The translations under genes and the position numbers were made by a program. The notes below the pieces were generated by a model that saw nothing but the letters and a program-made list of their open reading frames with translations, was not told where the DNA came from and did no database searches. Positions 50,668 through 59,397 of a stretch of DNA of 64,000 bases are shown one piece after another (position 1 is the first letter of the stretch; the number at the start of each line of letters is the position of its first letter). The stretch comes from CAVROP01 sp050008495. GTDB lineage: Bacteria > Acidobacteriota > Terriglobia > UBA7540. The DNA is taken from assembly GCA_050008495.1 (NCBI GenBank), contig JBEKMN010000012.1, positions 8,557 to 72,556 of the forward strand. Direction: 5' to 3'.

Positions 50668-53600
50668 CTCGTACACGCTCTTGGCTTCCTCCGGGCTGGG
50701 CAGGTGGTCGGTCGGTCGAGCCCACCAGACGTAGAAAGTGGGGAGCAGGAAGATGCTCATCAGGAGATCGGCGATTAATCCTCCGACAATAACGATGGCA
50801 AAGGGGCGTTGCGAATCCGACCCAATAGCATGAGACATAGCCGCGGGCAGCAGACCTAGCGTAGCTACCAGCACGGTCATCAGGATGGGCCGGAGCCGAC
50901 GGACGGAGCCCTCAACAGCCGCATTTTCAATGGTGCGGCCGCGCGCGCGCAGTTGGTTGATGTACTCCACCAGGATCACGCCGATCTGAACCGAAACGCC
51001 GAACAAAGGGAGGAAGCCCACGCCCGAGGATACGCTCAGATGCGTCCCGGTCACCCAGAGTGCGACAAGACCTCCAAGCGGCGCTACCATCATATTAACC
51101 AGATTCAGGCAGGCCCACTTGACGGAGCTGAAAGCGCCATAAATGATCAGGAAGATAATGAAGATCGTCAGGGGCACAATGACGAACAGCCGAGCCGCCG
51201 CGCGCTTCTGACTTTCGTACTCACCCTCCCAGTCGATGTGGTAGCCTCGCGGCAGTTGAAGCTGCGCGCTGACCTTCTGAATCGCTTCCTTGACCGCGCC
51301 GCCCAAGTCACGGCCGCGCACGCTGTATTTGATGGCAATATATCGTTGATTTCCTTCCCGATAAATCTCGGAAGCGCCGTCTCGCTCTTCGATGTTACAG
51401 AGTTGCGCGAGCGAAACACGTTCGCCGGCGGGCGAGAGCAAACGGATGTTTTCGATTGCTTCCCGCGTGTCACGGTAGCGGGGCAGATAGCGCAGCACGA
51501 GATCGTAGTGTGCCTCACCGTCAAGCACCTGCGTGAGGGCGTTGCCGCCCACGGCGGTTTGGACCGCATCTTGCACATCAGCGATGTTAATCTGATAGCG
51601 TGCGGTCTGGCGGCGGTCCACCGTCACGTTCAAGTTGGGCTGGCCAAGTACACGAAAGACTCCGAGATCTTCTATGCCTTTCACCCCGCGCAAGATATTC
51701 ACGATCTGATCGGCCGTGGTTTCCAAATTTCTCAGGTCATCGCCATAGACCTTCGTGGCCAGTTCCCCTTTAACGCCGCTGACCGCCTCCTCCATGTTGT
51801 CCTCGATGGGCTGGGAGAAGTTCCAGAGCACCCCGGGTATCTTTTCCAGTTCGCGATCCATGGCAGCGATCAGCTCTTCCTTGTTCTGGCGAAAAACAGG
51901 TCGCCATTGTTGTGCGGGTTTCAGGCCGACAAAGTACTCGGTGTCGAAGAAACCCGTGGAGTCCGTTCCGTCATCCGGCCGTCCCACTTGGCTGGTCGTC
52001 TCACTGACCTCGGGAAAAGAGGCCAGCAGCACTCGGACTCGATTCGCGAGCCGGATGCTCTCACTCGGGCCGGTGCTGGGCGCCAGGGTGCCACGCACCC
52101 AGATCGAGCCCTCATCCAGGTGGGGCAGGAATTCCGATCCAACCGCGCCGCTCTCCACCAGATAGAGACTGCCGAACATGGCGAGCACCGCAATGGCAAC
52201 CATAACCCAACGGCGCCGAATCGACCAGCGCAGAGCCCGCTGATAGTGTTCTGTAAGCCAAGCGAGCACCGGATTGTGCCAATCGCGGACCTCTTTGCGG
52301 AACACAAAGCTGGCCAACACGGGCGCGATGGTCATCGAGAAAATGACCGCTCCCAGCAGGGCGAACGCCACCGTCCAGGCCATGGGGCGGAAAAGCCGGC
52401 CCTCCACGCGCTGCAGCGTAAAGATCGGCAGATAGGCGGTGATGATAATGAGGATGGCATAGAAGACGGGCCTTTGCACTTCGTGCGCCGCCGCCCGAAT
52501 CCTATCAGGGATTGACTTGTACACCTCTTCCCTTTGGCCGATGTGGCGAACGATATTCTCGATCATTACGACCGCACCCTCTACGACCATTCCGAAATCC
52601 AACGCGCCGAGCGAGAGCAGATTGGCCGGGATTTTCCTCAAGTCCAGACAAATGGCGGCAAACAATAGTGAAAACGGTATCGTCATCACCACGATGAGGG
52701 CGCCCCGAACGTTGCCTAGAAATAAGAGCAAAATGATGGTGACAAGAATGAAGCCTTCGGTGAGGTTGTGCATTATGGTGTGGGTGGTGAAATGCACGAG
52801 ATCACTGCGGTCGATGAACGGAACGACCTTCACACCCACAGGCAAAATACGATCGTTCAGCTCGTTCACTTTCCGGTGAAGTCCTTCGAGCGCCGCTTCA
52901 GCCTCGGCACCCTTCCGCATCGGCACCCAGGCGGAGACCACGTCGTCATTGTCGATGATTTTCCCGTCTTCGCGGTGAATGGCGCGGCCGAATTGGCCCA
53001 GGCGGATCTTCGGGCCTTGCTCGACTACGGCGATATCCTTCACCCGCAGCGGCGTACCGCTCTTGGTCGTGACGACGGTATTTTTGATATCGTGCACGCT
53101 CTTCACCAGGCCCACTTCCCGCACGTTGATCTGCTGCAAGCCGGCTTCGATAAAGCTGCCGCCCGCATTGACGTTGTTGTTGGTGAGTTGTTGTTCCACC
53201 TGGCCAATGCTGAGCCCGTAGGCTATGAGCTTGTTGGGATCGATGCGAACCTGGTACTCGCGCGTGGGCCCGCCAAAGCTCGCTACGTCAACGATATCGG
53301 GCGCGGCTTTGAGATTCTTCTCCACCACCCAGTCTTCCAGCGACTTCAAATCCATCACGTCGTAGCGAGGGTTGCTGCTGTAGAGGGTGAAGAAATAGAT
53401 TTGACCGACCGGGCTCCAATCAGTTCCCATTTGGGGTACGACGCCGGGCGGCAGGGTAACTTGCGAGAGCCGCTCGAGCACCCTTTCCCGGTTCCAGGCG
53501 TTCTCCGAATCATCGCTGAAGATCAGCTTGAGATCCGAGAGCCCGAATAGGGAAAACGACCGCAGGTGGACGATGTCGGGAACCCCGTTCATCACGTTTT

Positions 53601-53808
53601 CAAGCGGAATCGTCACCTGCTGTTCGATTTGTTCCGCCGCGATGCCCGGCCACTGGGTGATGATTTCAACATAGTTATCCGCCACGTCAGGGTAGGCTTC
53701 GACGGGGAGCCGGTGAAACGAGATGATGCCCCAGCCGAAAAGCACCAGCGCCCCCGCCAGCACCAGCAGGCGTTTGTTCAAGGCGAAGTCAACTGCGGCG
53801 CGGATCAT
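50665..53808 (-). CDS. Heavy-metal-type RND efflux pump (CusA/CzcA family)
   Basis: A 1,047-residue inner-membrane proton antiporter. It has about 12 TM helices in two sets with two large periplasmic loops. N-terminal motifs are RLPVEAYPDVADNYVEI, and TM4 has LSLGALDFGMVVEGAVVMIE, typical of the HME subfamily (with Glu where many have Asp). Later PTFYVWWARP. CusA/CzcA proteins export Cu, Ag, Co, Zn, Cd or Ni. The adaptor gene is upstream on the same strand, separated by a paired array. No outer-membrane factor gene is seen in the window. Metal specificity cannot be read. Confidence 0.93.
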   Translation of the reverse strand: MIRAAVDFALNKRLLVLAGALVLFGWGIISFHRLPVEAYPDVADNYVEIITQWPGIAAEQIEQQVTIPLENVMNGVPDIVHLRSFSLFGLSDLKLIFSDDSENAWNRERVLERLSQVTLPPGVVPQMGTDWSPVGQIYFFTLYSSNPRYDVMDLKSLEDWVVEKNLKAAPDIVDVASFGGPTREYQVRIDPNKLIAYGLSIGQVEQQLTNNNVNAGGSFIEAGLQQINVREVGLVKSVHDIKNTVVTTKSGTPLRVKDIAVVEQGPKIRLGQFGRAIHREDGKIIDNDDVVSAWVPMRKGAEAEAALEGLHRKVNELNDRILPVGVKVVPFIDRSDLVHFTTHTIMHNLTEGFILVTIILLLFLGNVRGALIVVMTIPFSLLFAAICLDLRKIPANLLSLGALDFGMVVEGAVVMIENIVRHIGQREEVYKSIPDRIRAAAHEVQRPVFYAILIIITAYLPIFTLQRVEGRLFRPMAWTVAFALLGAVIFSMTIAPVLASFVFRKEVRDWHNPVLAWLTEHYQRALRWSIRRRWVMVAIAVLAMFGSLYLVESGAVGSEFLPHLDEGSIWVRGTLAPSTGPSESIRLANRVRVLLASFPEVSETTSQVGRPDDGTDSTGFFDTEYFVGLKPAQQWRPVFRQNKEELIAAMDRELEKIPGVLWNFSQPIEDNMEEAVSGVKGELATKVYGDDLRNLETTADQIVNILRGVKGIEDLGVFRVLGQPNLNVTVDRRQTARYQINIADVQDAVQTAVGGNALTQVLDGEAHYDLVLRYLPRYRDTREAIENIRLLSPAGERVSLAQLCNIEERDGASEIYREGNQRYIAIKYSVRGRDLGGAVKEAIQKVSAQLQLPRGYHIDWEGEYESQKRAAARLFVIVPLTIFIIFLIIYGAFSSVKWACLNLVNMMVAPLGGLVALWVTGTHLSVSSGVGFLPLFGVSVQIGVILVEYINQLRARGRTIENAAVEGSVRRLRPILMTVLVATLGLLPAAMSHAIGSDSQRPFAIVIVGGLIADLLMSIFLLPTFYVWWARPTDHLPSPEEAKSVYE

Positions 53809-53810
53809 GC

Positions 53811-53946
53811 TAGTTCTCAGTTCTCAGTCGTCAGTTCTCAGTCAAGACCGATTACGAAATTCGAAAACCGAAACTCGAAAATCGTAGAAGCCGGCTCGCT
53901 GTCCTCGGGCGAATTTCGATTTTCGAATTTCGATTTTCGGCACTAT
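53811..53946. repeat. Paired inverted 7-bp arrays between adaptor and pump genes
   Basis: 53811-53845 has TCAGTTC/TCAGTCG units. The left arm 53855-53884 (CGAAATT CGAAAAC CGAAACT CGAAAAT) is the inverted complement of 53910-53940 (CGAATTT CGATTTT), matching 21 of 23 positions. It begins about 8 bp after the adaptor stop. Confidence 0.9.
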
Positions 53947-55098
53947 CTACTGCTCGACGGTGGTCTGGAGCACCAAAGCATTGGCCACGACCTGTTGCCC
54001 GGGCCGCACACCCGACGTGATCTCTTGCAGGTCGGCAGGTTTCGCGGGAAGCATTTTGCCGGCTAGGACTTCGACGCGCCGAAAATGGCCATTTTCGACG
54101 GGTTCGTAAACCCAGTCGCGATCGTGTAAGTGCAGCACTGCGCTCGCCGGCACGGTGGCATGCACTTCCTTCTTCACGCCGTAGAATGTCGCGGTAACGA
54201 ACATGCCGAGCCGCAACATGCCAGGGTTCTCAACTTCCAGGCGGACTTTCGCGGTGCGCAGATTGGGATCGAGGATCGGCCCAATATTGCTGATCCTGCC
54301 TTTCAGCAGCCGGTCCGGGTAAGCCGTCAAATGAATGTCCGCATACTGGCCGAGGCGAATGAAGGGAAGATCATTTTCGTACACGTCGCAAAGTACCCAG
54401 ACGTGTGACAGGTCGGAGATGGTGAACGGGTTGGGTCCCGCCAAGCCTTGCACGCCTGCCGCATTGGTAACTTGCTGGTCGGTGATGACCCCGGAGGCCG
54501 GCGCCCGAATGTCGATAATAGCCGCAGGATGATTGATGTCGGCGCCCAAGACCCGCAGGTGTTCGATCGCGGTTTCGACGGTGACCTTGGCTTTCGCTTC
54601 CGAGTTCTCGGCTACTTGAAAGTCGTTAAGTGACACGGCGCCGTGGTCGTAGAGCAGCTTCGAGCGCTCGAGTTGAGTGCGCGCCAAGGCCTCATCGGCA
54701 ACGGCCTGGCGGTAGTCGGAAAAGGCCTGAGCAATGTCCGCGCTCTGAATGCGCATCAAGACTTGCCCTCTGGTGACCGTGTCGCCCAGGCGGGCGTTAA
54801 TTTCTACCACTCGACCGGAAGCAATGGAAATCACCGGGATATTTCGCGACACGTCCGGCCCGACAGTGCCCGTCACATCGAGTTCAGGAACTGCCGCCCG
54901 CTCTCCGGCTGTCGCAAGCTCAAATTGTTCGGGATGGTCTACTTTGAACGCGCCGCCATCCTGCTCGTGCTCCACCTCGGCCGGCGGCGGAGCCTCGGCT
55001 GCGGCGTCAGCTTGCCGCCCCTTGCAGCCCAAAAGAAGGCAACCAGCAAGCGCGGCCATGAACGCCAAACTAATCGTTATAGGAATACGCCAGTTCAT
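53947..55098 (-). CDS. RND efflux periplasmic adaptor (membrane fusion) lipoprotein
   Basis: The start at 55098 follows AGGTGG; the longer reading to 55179 is rejected. A lipoprotein-type signal (TISLAFMAALAGC) anchors it. The CzcB/CusB layout is visible: a beta-barrel/lipoyl half-motif (SGRVVEINARLGDTVTRGQ), a coiled-coil hairpin (about 140-200, ADEALARTQLERSKLLYDHG), then the second lipoyl half and membrane-proximal domain (RLGMFVTATFYG). It docks the RND pump encoded after it. It has no metal-binding Cys/His cluster at the N-terminus that I can see. Confidence 0.9.
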   Translation of the reverse strand: MNWRIPITISLAFMAALAGCLLLGCKGRQADAAAEAPPPAEVEHEQDGGAFKVDHPEQFELATAGERAAVPELDVTGTVGPDVSRNIPVISIASGRVVEINARLGDTVTRGQVLMRIQSADIAQAFSDYRQAVADEALARTQLERSKLLYDHGAVSLNDFQVAENSEAKAKVTVETAIEHLRVLGADINHPAAIIDIRAPASGVITDQQVTNAAGVQGLAGPNPFTISDLSHVWVLCDVYENDLPFIRLGQYADIHLTAYPDRLLKGRISNIGPILDPNLRTAKVRLEVENPGMLRLGMFVTATFYGVKKEVHATVPASAVLHLHDRDWVYEPVENGHFRRVEVLAGKMLPAKPADLQEITSGVRPGQQVVANALVLQTTVEQ

Positions 55099-55260
55099 TA
55101 TCCACCTGATTGAGCGGAAACTATCAACCGCAAACGGTGACACAAGACTCGACCACGAGCACGTCAGGCCATTTCGCATGCGGCGGGCTTCCTTTCGCCT
55201 TTCGCCTGCGATCCGCCTTGCAATTAGAAGCGGCAGGAATTTGCCGCACGCTGCAAAGCC

Positions 55261-56079
55261 TTATACCGTTGGAGCGTTCGCCGACGAACTAGGTTGCCAG
55301 AACCAAAACGGGGGACCGCGCGTCTGCGTGCGGCGCGGGGAACAACTCGGAAGGCGGACGTCGTAGAACTGAGGAGTCAGGCGTTTGGTCAGGGTTTCTT
55401 TGTAAAGGGAAGGTGCCTGCGAATAATCAGGCCAGTTCCTAGACGACTCCGGGATAGTCGCCTGAAATACCTCTCCGCAGAAGCCGTGCAGGATCCTGGA
55501 ACTTGCATACCGTGAGGGTCGATGGCCGTCAGCCGGACCGTTTCGAACAAACTCACCGTGGCCGTTGTTGATCCAGACTCCGATTGGGGTAAACGACCAG
55601 GCACTGGTGATAAGGAGGTCCAGTTCCCAGTCGCCGTTCACGTCGCGGGGAGTGATAAGCAATCCCCCTCGCTGAGCCAAAACGCTGAACGAGCTTGGCC
55701 CCGCGCGAGAAGTCAGATCAAGATCAATCCGGTACCGAAAACCGCCCGGCCCCCGACCCTCGAGCTTGGCGACAGCCAGATCAGGGCGGCCATCGCCGTC
55801 CAGGTCAGCAATGGCGCACCCCTGGTCGCAAAACGTGGGTACGATGGGCAGTTGCCGGGCTAAGGGGGGCGTCGCACTCGAGGCCCACGCGGCCAATGCC
55901 CAAAGCGCATACAGCAGCAGAATCGGCCGGAGAAGCAAGCAGCGCCGGAGGACAGAACTCCGTTCTCCCATCCGCAGCAAGAGAGTTATCGACGGGCGGA
56001 GAGAATGGGCGGCTGACTCTGGCCCAGTGCCAGCTCCCGAATCGAACTTTGTGTTCAGATGACGTCTCATCCGCATCAC
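55261..56079 (-). CDS. FG-GAP/VCBS-repeat secreted protein, possibly shortened
   Basis: 272 residues with an N-terminal hydrophobic segment (LLLRPILLLYALWALAAWA) and two FG-GAP calcium-binding-type repeats: AIADLDGDGRPDLAV and DVNGDWELDLLITSAW. The usual seven-blade number is not reached. Starts are uncertain (56079 or 55971), neither with a strong ribosome-binding site. Codon and Arg/Ser composition at the C-terminus (RLPSCSPRRTQTRG) look unlike the rest, so the end may be frameshifted. Surface or adhesion role is a family guess. Confidence 0.55.
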   Translation of the reverse strand: MMRMRRHLNTKFDSGAGTGPESAAHSLRPSITLLLRMGERSSVLRRCLLLRPILLLYALWALAAWASSATPPLARQLPIVPTFCDQGCAIADLDGDGRPDLAVAKLEGRGPGGFRYRIDLDLTSRAGPSSFSVLAQRGGLLITPRDVNGDWELDLLITSAWSFTPIGVWINNGHGEFVRNGPADGHRPSRYASSRILHGFCGEVFQATIPESSRNWPDYSQAPSLYKETLTKRLTPQFYDVRLPSCSPRRTQTRGPPFWFWQPSSSANAPTV

Positions 56080-56278
56080 TGAATGTCTGCTTCTGAACCT
56101 GCAACGTCAAGCGGAGTCTCGCCAAACGACTCGCTAGACCTACAGGTAGAATTGTATAGGCCTCGGACGGTAGGCTGTCAAGGGGAGCTGCGCTCGATGC
56201 CGCGTCCAAATTGGGATAAGGGCGGGGCAGTCCGGAGGCCGGGTTCACCATTGACATCCTGCTCCCGATGACCGGTTC

Positions 56279-57541
56279 GTGGTATGGTGGAAATGTAGTC
56301 CTGCTTTCCGCAGGGTTCGGCGTTTACTGACGAATCGGATGCTACAAACCAAACCAGGCGACCCTCATCCTGCCCGCTCGAGCACCGGCCCCGGAGTTCT
56401 GGAGTTGATCGGCCGGGTTAACTGGCGGACGGAAGGACCCAAGCTCCTCCTTTTCGTTTGCATACCGGTTCTCGCAGGCATGCTGGTGGTAGGGCTTTGG
56501 CCGTTTCACTCTCCCAGGAATCAAGTGACATGGCTTAGCAGCGGCAACGGCCTACAGTTTGGTCGTCATGGGGTGATCCTCAGCGCCGGCAGCTTCAGGG
56601 CTACGGACGATCCCTCGGGCGGCCCCTGCAGCCTGGAGATTTGGTTCGAGCCAACTCGCACCTGGGCCTCGGGATCTCTCTTATCCTTCTATGCTCCAGA
56701 GCGGCGTCGACAATTCTCCCTTTTTCAATCGATGACATATCTTAGTTTGCAAAGTGACATCCTCAAGGAACACTACCAAACCGTCAACTCGAGGCTCGAT
56801 GTGGCAAACGTCTTTTGGCAGGGGAAGGCGGCGTTCGTGACGATCGCGTCAAAGGGCGGCCAGACATCGGTTTATCTTAACGGTGCGCCGGTCATTCCGA
56901 GTGCCAGCTTTCAGATCTCCAGTCGGGACTTCGCCGGCAGATTAATCATCGGCAACCCGCCCCGAGCCGGAGAAAGCTGGCGCGGTCAAGTGCGAGGACT
57001 TGCCGTTTATGACGATGCTCTCCCTCCCGCACAGGTCCGTCAAGACTTTGAGACATGGACGAGGAAGGGGCGGCCGGACATTTCCGGAACTGACCGGCCC
57101 GTGGCGCTCTATTTGTTTGACGAGCGCGCAGGCAACGTGATTCACAACCAAGTGCCCCGGGGAAGAGACTTGTATATCCCGGACCATTACGTAGTTGTAG
57201 ATCAAGCTTTCCTGCGCCCCTTTTGGGTGGAGTATTATCCGTCTCGGGGCTACTGGGAAGGCGTGGTATTGTTCAACGTTGTAGGTTTCATGCCTTTAGG
57301 GTTCCTCTTCTGCGCCTACTTTTCCCTCTCCGGACGAATCCGCAGACCCGCCCTGGCGACCATCCTTCTCGGATTCACACTCAGCCTTACGATCGAATGC
57401 CTTCAGGCCTTCCTGCCGACGCGTGATTCCGGCACCACGGACCTCATTACCAATACCTTGGGGACTTGCATCGGGGTATGGATTTATCGGTGGAGTTTCG
57501 TCTTGTCGGCGCGAATCTGGAAGAGGATTATAGGACTCTAG
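56279..57541 (+). CDS. LamG-like domain fused to a VanZ-family membrane domain
   Basis: A TM helix (LLFVCIPVLAGMLVVGLWPF) leads to a concanavalin A/LamG-like domain (about 90-270: GGPCSLEIWFEPTRTW, TSVYLNGAPV, GRLIIGNP, GQVRGLAVYDDALPPAQV). The last 130 residues are a VanZ-type domain (NVVGFMPLGFLFCAYFSL, LTIECLQAFLPTRDSGTTDL, NTLGTCIGVWIY). VanZ gives low-level teicoplanin resistance in enterococci, but most VanZ-like proteins have no known role. The start may be 56279 or 56339; neither has a good ribosome-binding site. Confidence 0.8.
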   Translation: MVWWKCSPAFRRVRRLLTNRMLQTKPGDPHPARSSTGPGVLELIGRVNWRTEGPKLLLFVCIPVLAGMLVVGLWPFHSPRNQVTWLSSGNGLQFGRHGVILSAGSFRATDDPSGGPCSLEIWFEPTRTWASGSLLSFYAPERRRQFSLFQSMTYLSLQSDILKEHYQTVNSRLDVANVFWQGKAAFVTIASKGGQTSVYLNGAPVIPSASFQISSRDFAGRLIIGNPPRAGESWRGQVRGLAVYDDALPPAQVRQDFETWTRKGRPDISGTDRPVALYLFDERAGNVIHNQVPRGRDLYIPDHYVVVDQAFLRPFWVEYYPSRGYWEGVVLFNVVGFMPLGFLFCAYFSLSGRIRRPALATILLGFTLSLTIECLQAFLPTRDSGTTDLITNTLGTCIGVWIYRWSFVLSARIWKRIIGL

Positions 57542-57553
57542 CGAGGGTTCCCG

Positions 57554-59299
57554 CTACTCGAGCTTGAAGCGCGTTGAAGCCAAATAGTAGAGCCTGCGCC
57601 AGACCAGGCGGTTGATGGTGACGACCATCGCCGCCAGGAAAATCGTTGCCGCCAGGAGCAGGCGTGAGTTTCCGCTGTCGGTCGCCTGGCTAATCAGCGC
57701 GCCCAGCCCCGTGGTTGCAAAGGTTTGCTTGCGAAAGTGAAAGTATTCCGCGACGATACTGGCGTTCCATGCACCGCCGGACGCAGTGACCAAGCCGGTG
57801 ATCAAGTAGGGGAATATCCCAGGCAGCAGCAAGGTGCGCCAACGATCGAAGTTGCCTAAACGGAACACCCCGCACACTTCCCTCAGGTCCGTGGGAATAG
57901 CGCTGGCCCCCGCAATGACATTGAAGAGGATGTACCACTGTGTGCCCAGCAGTAACAGAACAATCGAGCCGACTCCCAATCCGCCGCCCAGCCGAATCAG
58001 CACCAGCAGAATGATGGGAAACAAAGCCGTGGCGGGCACGGAGGCGGCAATCTGGACGATGGGTTGGGCGAACGCCGAAAGCCTCGGCCTCAACCCGATG
58101 TAAAGCCCTACCGGGATGGTCCAGAGCGCCGCGAGCAGGAGAGTCGCCTCGACGCGAAGAAAGGTTGCGCCGGCTCCCAGAAGTATCTCTCCTATTTCTG
58201 AGGTCGAAAGCCCTGCAAGCATGCCGATCATCTTCACCACCGCGTAGCCGACACCCAGGAAGCAGCCAATCAACAGTGTCCACAGTCCCCACTTCCCTGC
58301 CCTGCGTCCCCGTTGATGCGGAGATACGGATCCGTGTGCCCGGGCAAAGAACAGATTCAAGCGTTCGCGCAGGGGCAAGATCGACAGGCGGGCGGCAAGA
58401 TGCAGGATCTTCGAGCGGCGGAGCCAATCAAGGACCGGTGAGCGCGGCGGGAATGCCGCTTCCACCTGTTCGAATTTGAACTTCTCCGCCCAGGCGATCG
58501 TGGGACGCCAAATGACCTGGTCAACGAGAACGACGACCGTCACCATGGCGGCCAGTCCCCAAACAATGGCGCGCGTGTCTCCGGCATTGGCGGCGGTTTG
58601 AAGATAGGAACCAAGGCCCGGCAGGCGGAGGTCGCGGTTTCCCAGGACAAACATCTCACACGCCATCAGAAAGAACCAGGCGCCCGCCACCGACATCATG
58701 GAGTTCCAAATCAGCCCGATGGCCGCGTAGGGCAACTCCATCTGGGTGAACCGCTGCCACCAACTCAACCGGTAGATCATGGCCGCTTCCCGCATTTCGC
58801 GCGGAATGCTCTTCAGGGACGAGTAGAAACTGAAGGTCATGTTCCACACTTGCCCGGTGAGGATCAACACGATACAGCCCAGTTCCACGCCCAGTTGGCG
58901 CGTGGGGAACAGGGCTACCATCGCGACCATTACCGCGGGGAGAAAACTGAGTACAGGAATCGACTGGAGAATGTCCAGGAGTGGAACCATGAACCGTTCG
59001 GCTTTCGCGTTGTAGGCGGCGATATACCCGTACACAAATGTGAACAACAAACTGAGAAGGTAAGCAATGGCGATACGAATGAGCGAGAACACCGCGTACT
59101 TGGGTAATGCTCCGGGATGAAGTTGAATCTCCGCCTGAGTGTTGACCGGCCCAACTCCGTAGCGGCTGAAGGACACCACGGCATAGAAAATCGCCAGAGC
59201 AGCCAGGAAGATGGGAGTATCTCTTAGGAGCGATGAAACGCTGCCAGGAATGATTCCCCAGGGCGGAAGTGTGCGGGCGGCTTTTTCCGTATGTAGCAT
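57554..59299 (-). CDS. ABC transporter permease, two permease domains in one chain (NitT/TauT type)
   Basis: 581 residues with two complete BPD_transp_1 domains: about 60-290 (VPLLDILQSIPVLSFLPAVM, then MIYRLSWWQRFTQMELPYA) and about 365-575 (PIVQIAASVPATALFPIILL, VFRLGNFDRWRTLLLPGIFP). Each carries the EAA-type loop that contacts the ATPase. One polypeptide would form the whole membrane channel. The ATPase gene is on the same strand upstream, separated by a paired array. No substrate-binding protein gene is present. The substrate is unknown (nitrate, sulfonate, bicarbonate or metal in relatives). Confidence 0.88.
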   Translation of the reverse strand: MLHTEKAARTLPPWGIIPGSVSSLLRDTPIFLAALAIFYAVVSFSRYGVGPVNTQAEIQLHPGALPKYAVFSLIRIAIAYLLSLLFTFVYGYIAAYNAKAERFMVPLLDILQSIPVLSFLPAVMVAMVALFPTRQLGVELGCIVLILTGQVWNMTFSFYSSLKSIPREMREAAMIYRLSWWQRFTQMELPYAAIGLIWNSMMSVAGAWFFLMACEMFVLGNRDLRLPGLGSYLQTAANAGDTRAIVWGLAAMVTVVVLVDQVIWRPTIAWAEKFKFEQVEAAFPPRSPVLDWLRRSKILHLAARLSILPLRERLNLFFARAHGSVSPHQRGRRAGKWGLWTLLIGCFLGVGYAVVKMIGMLAGLSTSEIGEILLGAGATFLRVEATLLLAALWTIPVGLYIGLRPRLSAFAQPIVQIAASVPATALFPIILLVLIRLGGGLGVGSIVLLLLGTQWYILFNVIAGASAIPTDLREVCGVFRLGNFDRWRTLLLPGIFPYLITGLVTASGGAWNASIVAEYFHFRKQTFATTGLGALISQATDSGNSRLLLAATIFLAAMVVTINRLVWRRLYYLASTRFKLE

Positions 59300-59303
59300 G
59301 TGT

Positions 59304-59397
59304 TGGAAGGTTAAAGGTTGAAGGATAAATGCAATCCACGGTCGTTCGAGGTTTGCCTTTTAGCCTTTATCCTTTTGCCTTTTGCCTTTACCCTTTA
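59304..59397. repeat. Paired inverted 7-bp arrays between ABC permease and ATPase genes
   Basis: Left GGAAGGTTAAAGGTTGAAGG (59304-59329) faces TGCCTTT/AGCCTTT/ATCCTTT units (59354-59397). Read on the minus strand, the right arm starts in the ATPase TAA stop: GTAAAGG GTAAAGG CAAAAGG CAAAAGG ATAAAGG. About 18 of 23 aligned positions agree. Confidence 0.88.
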
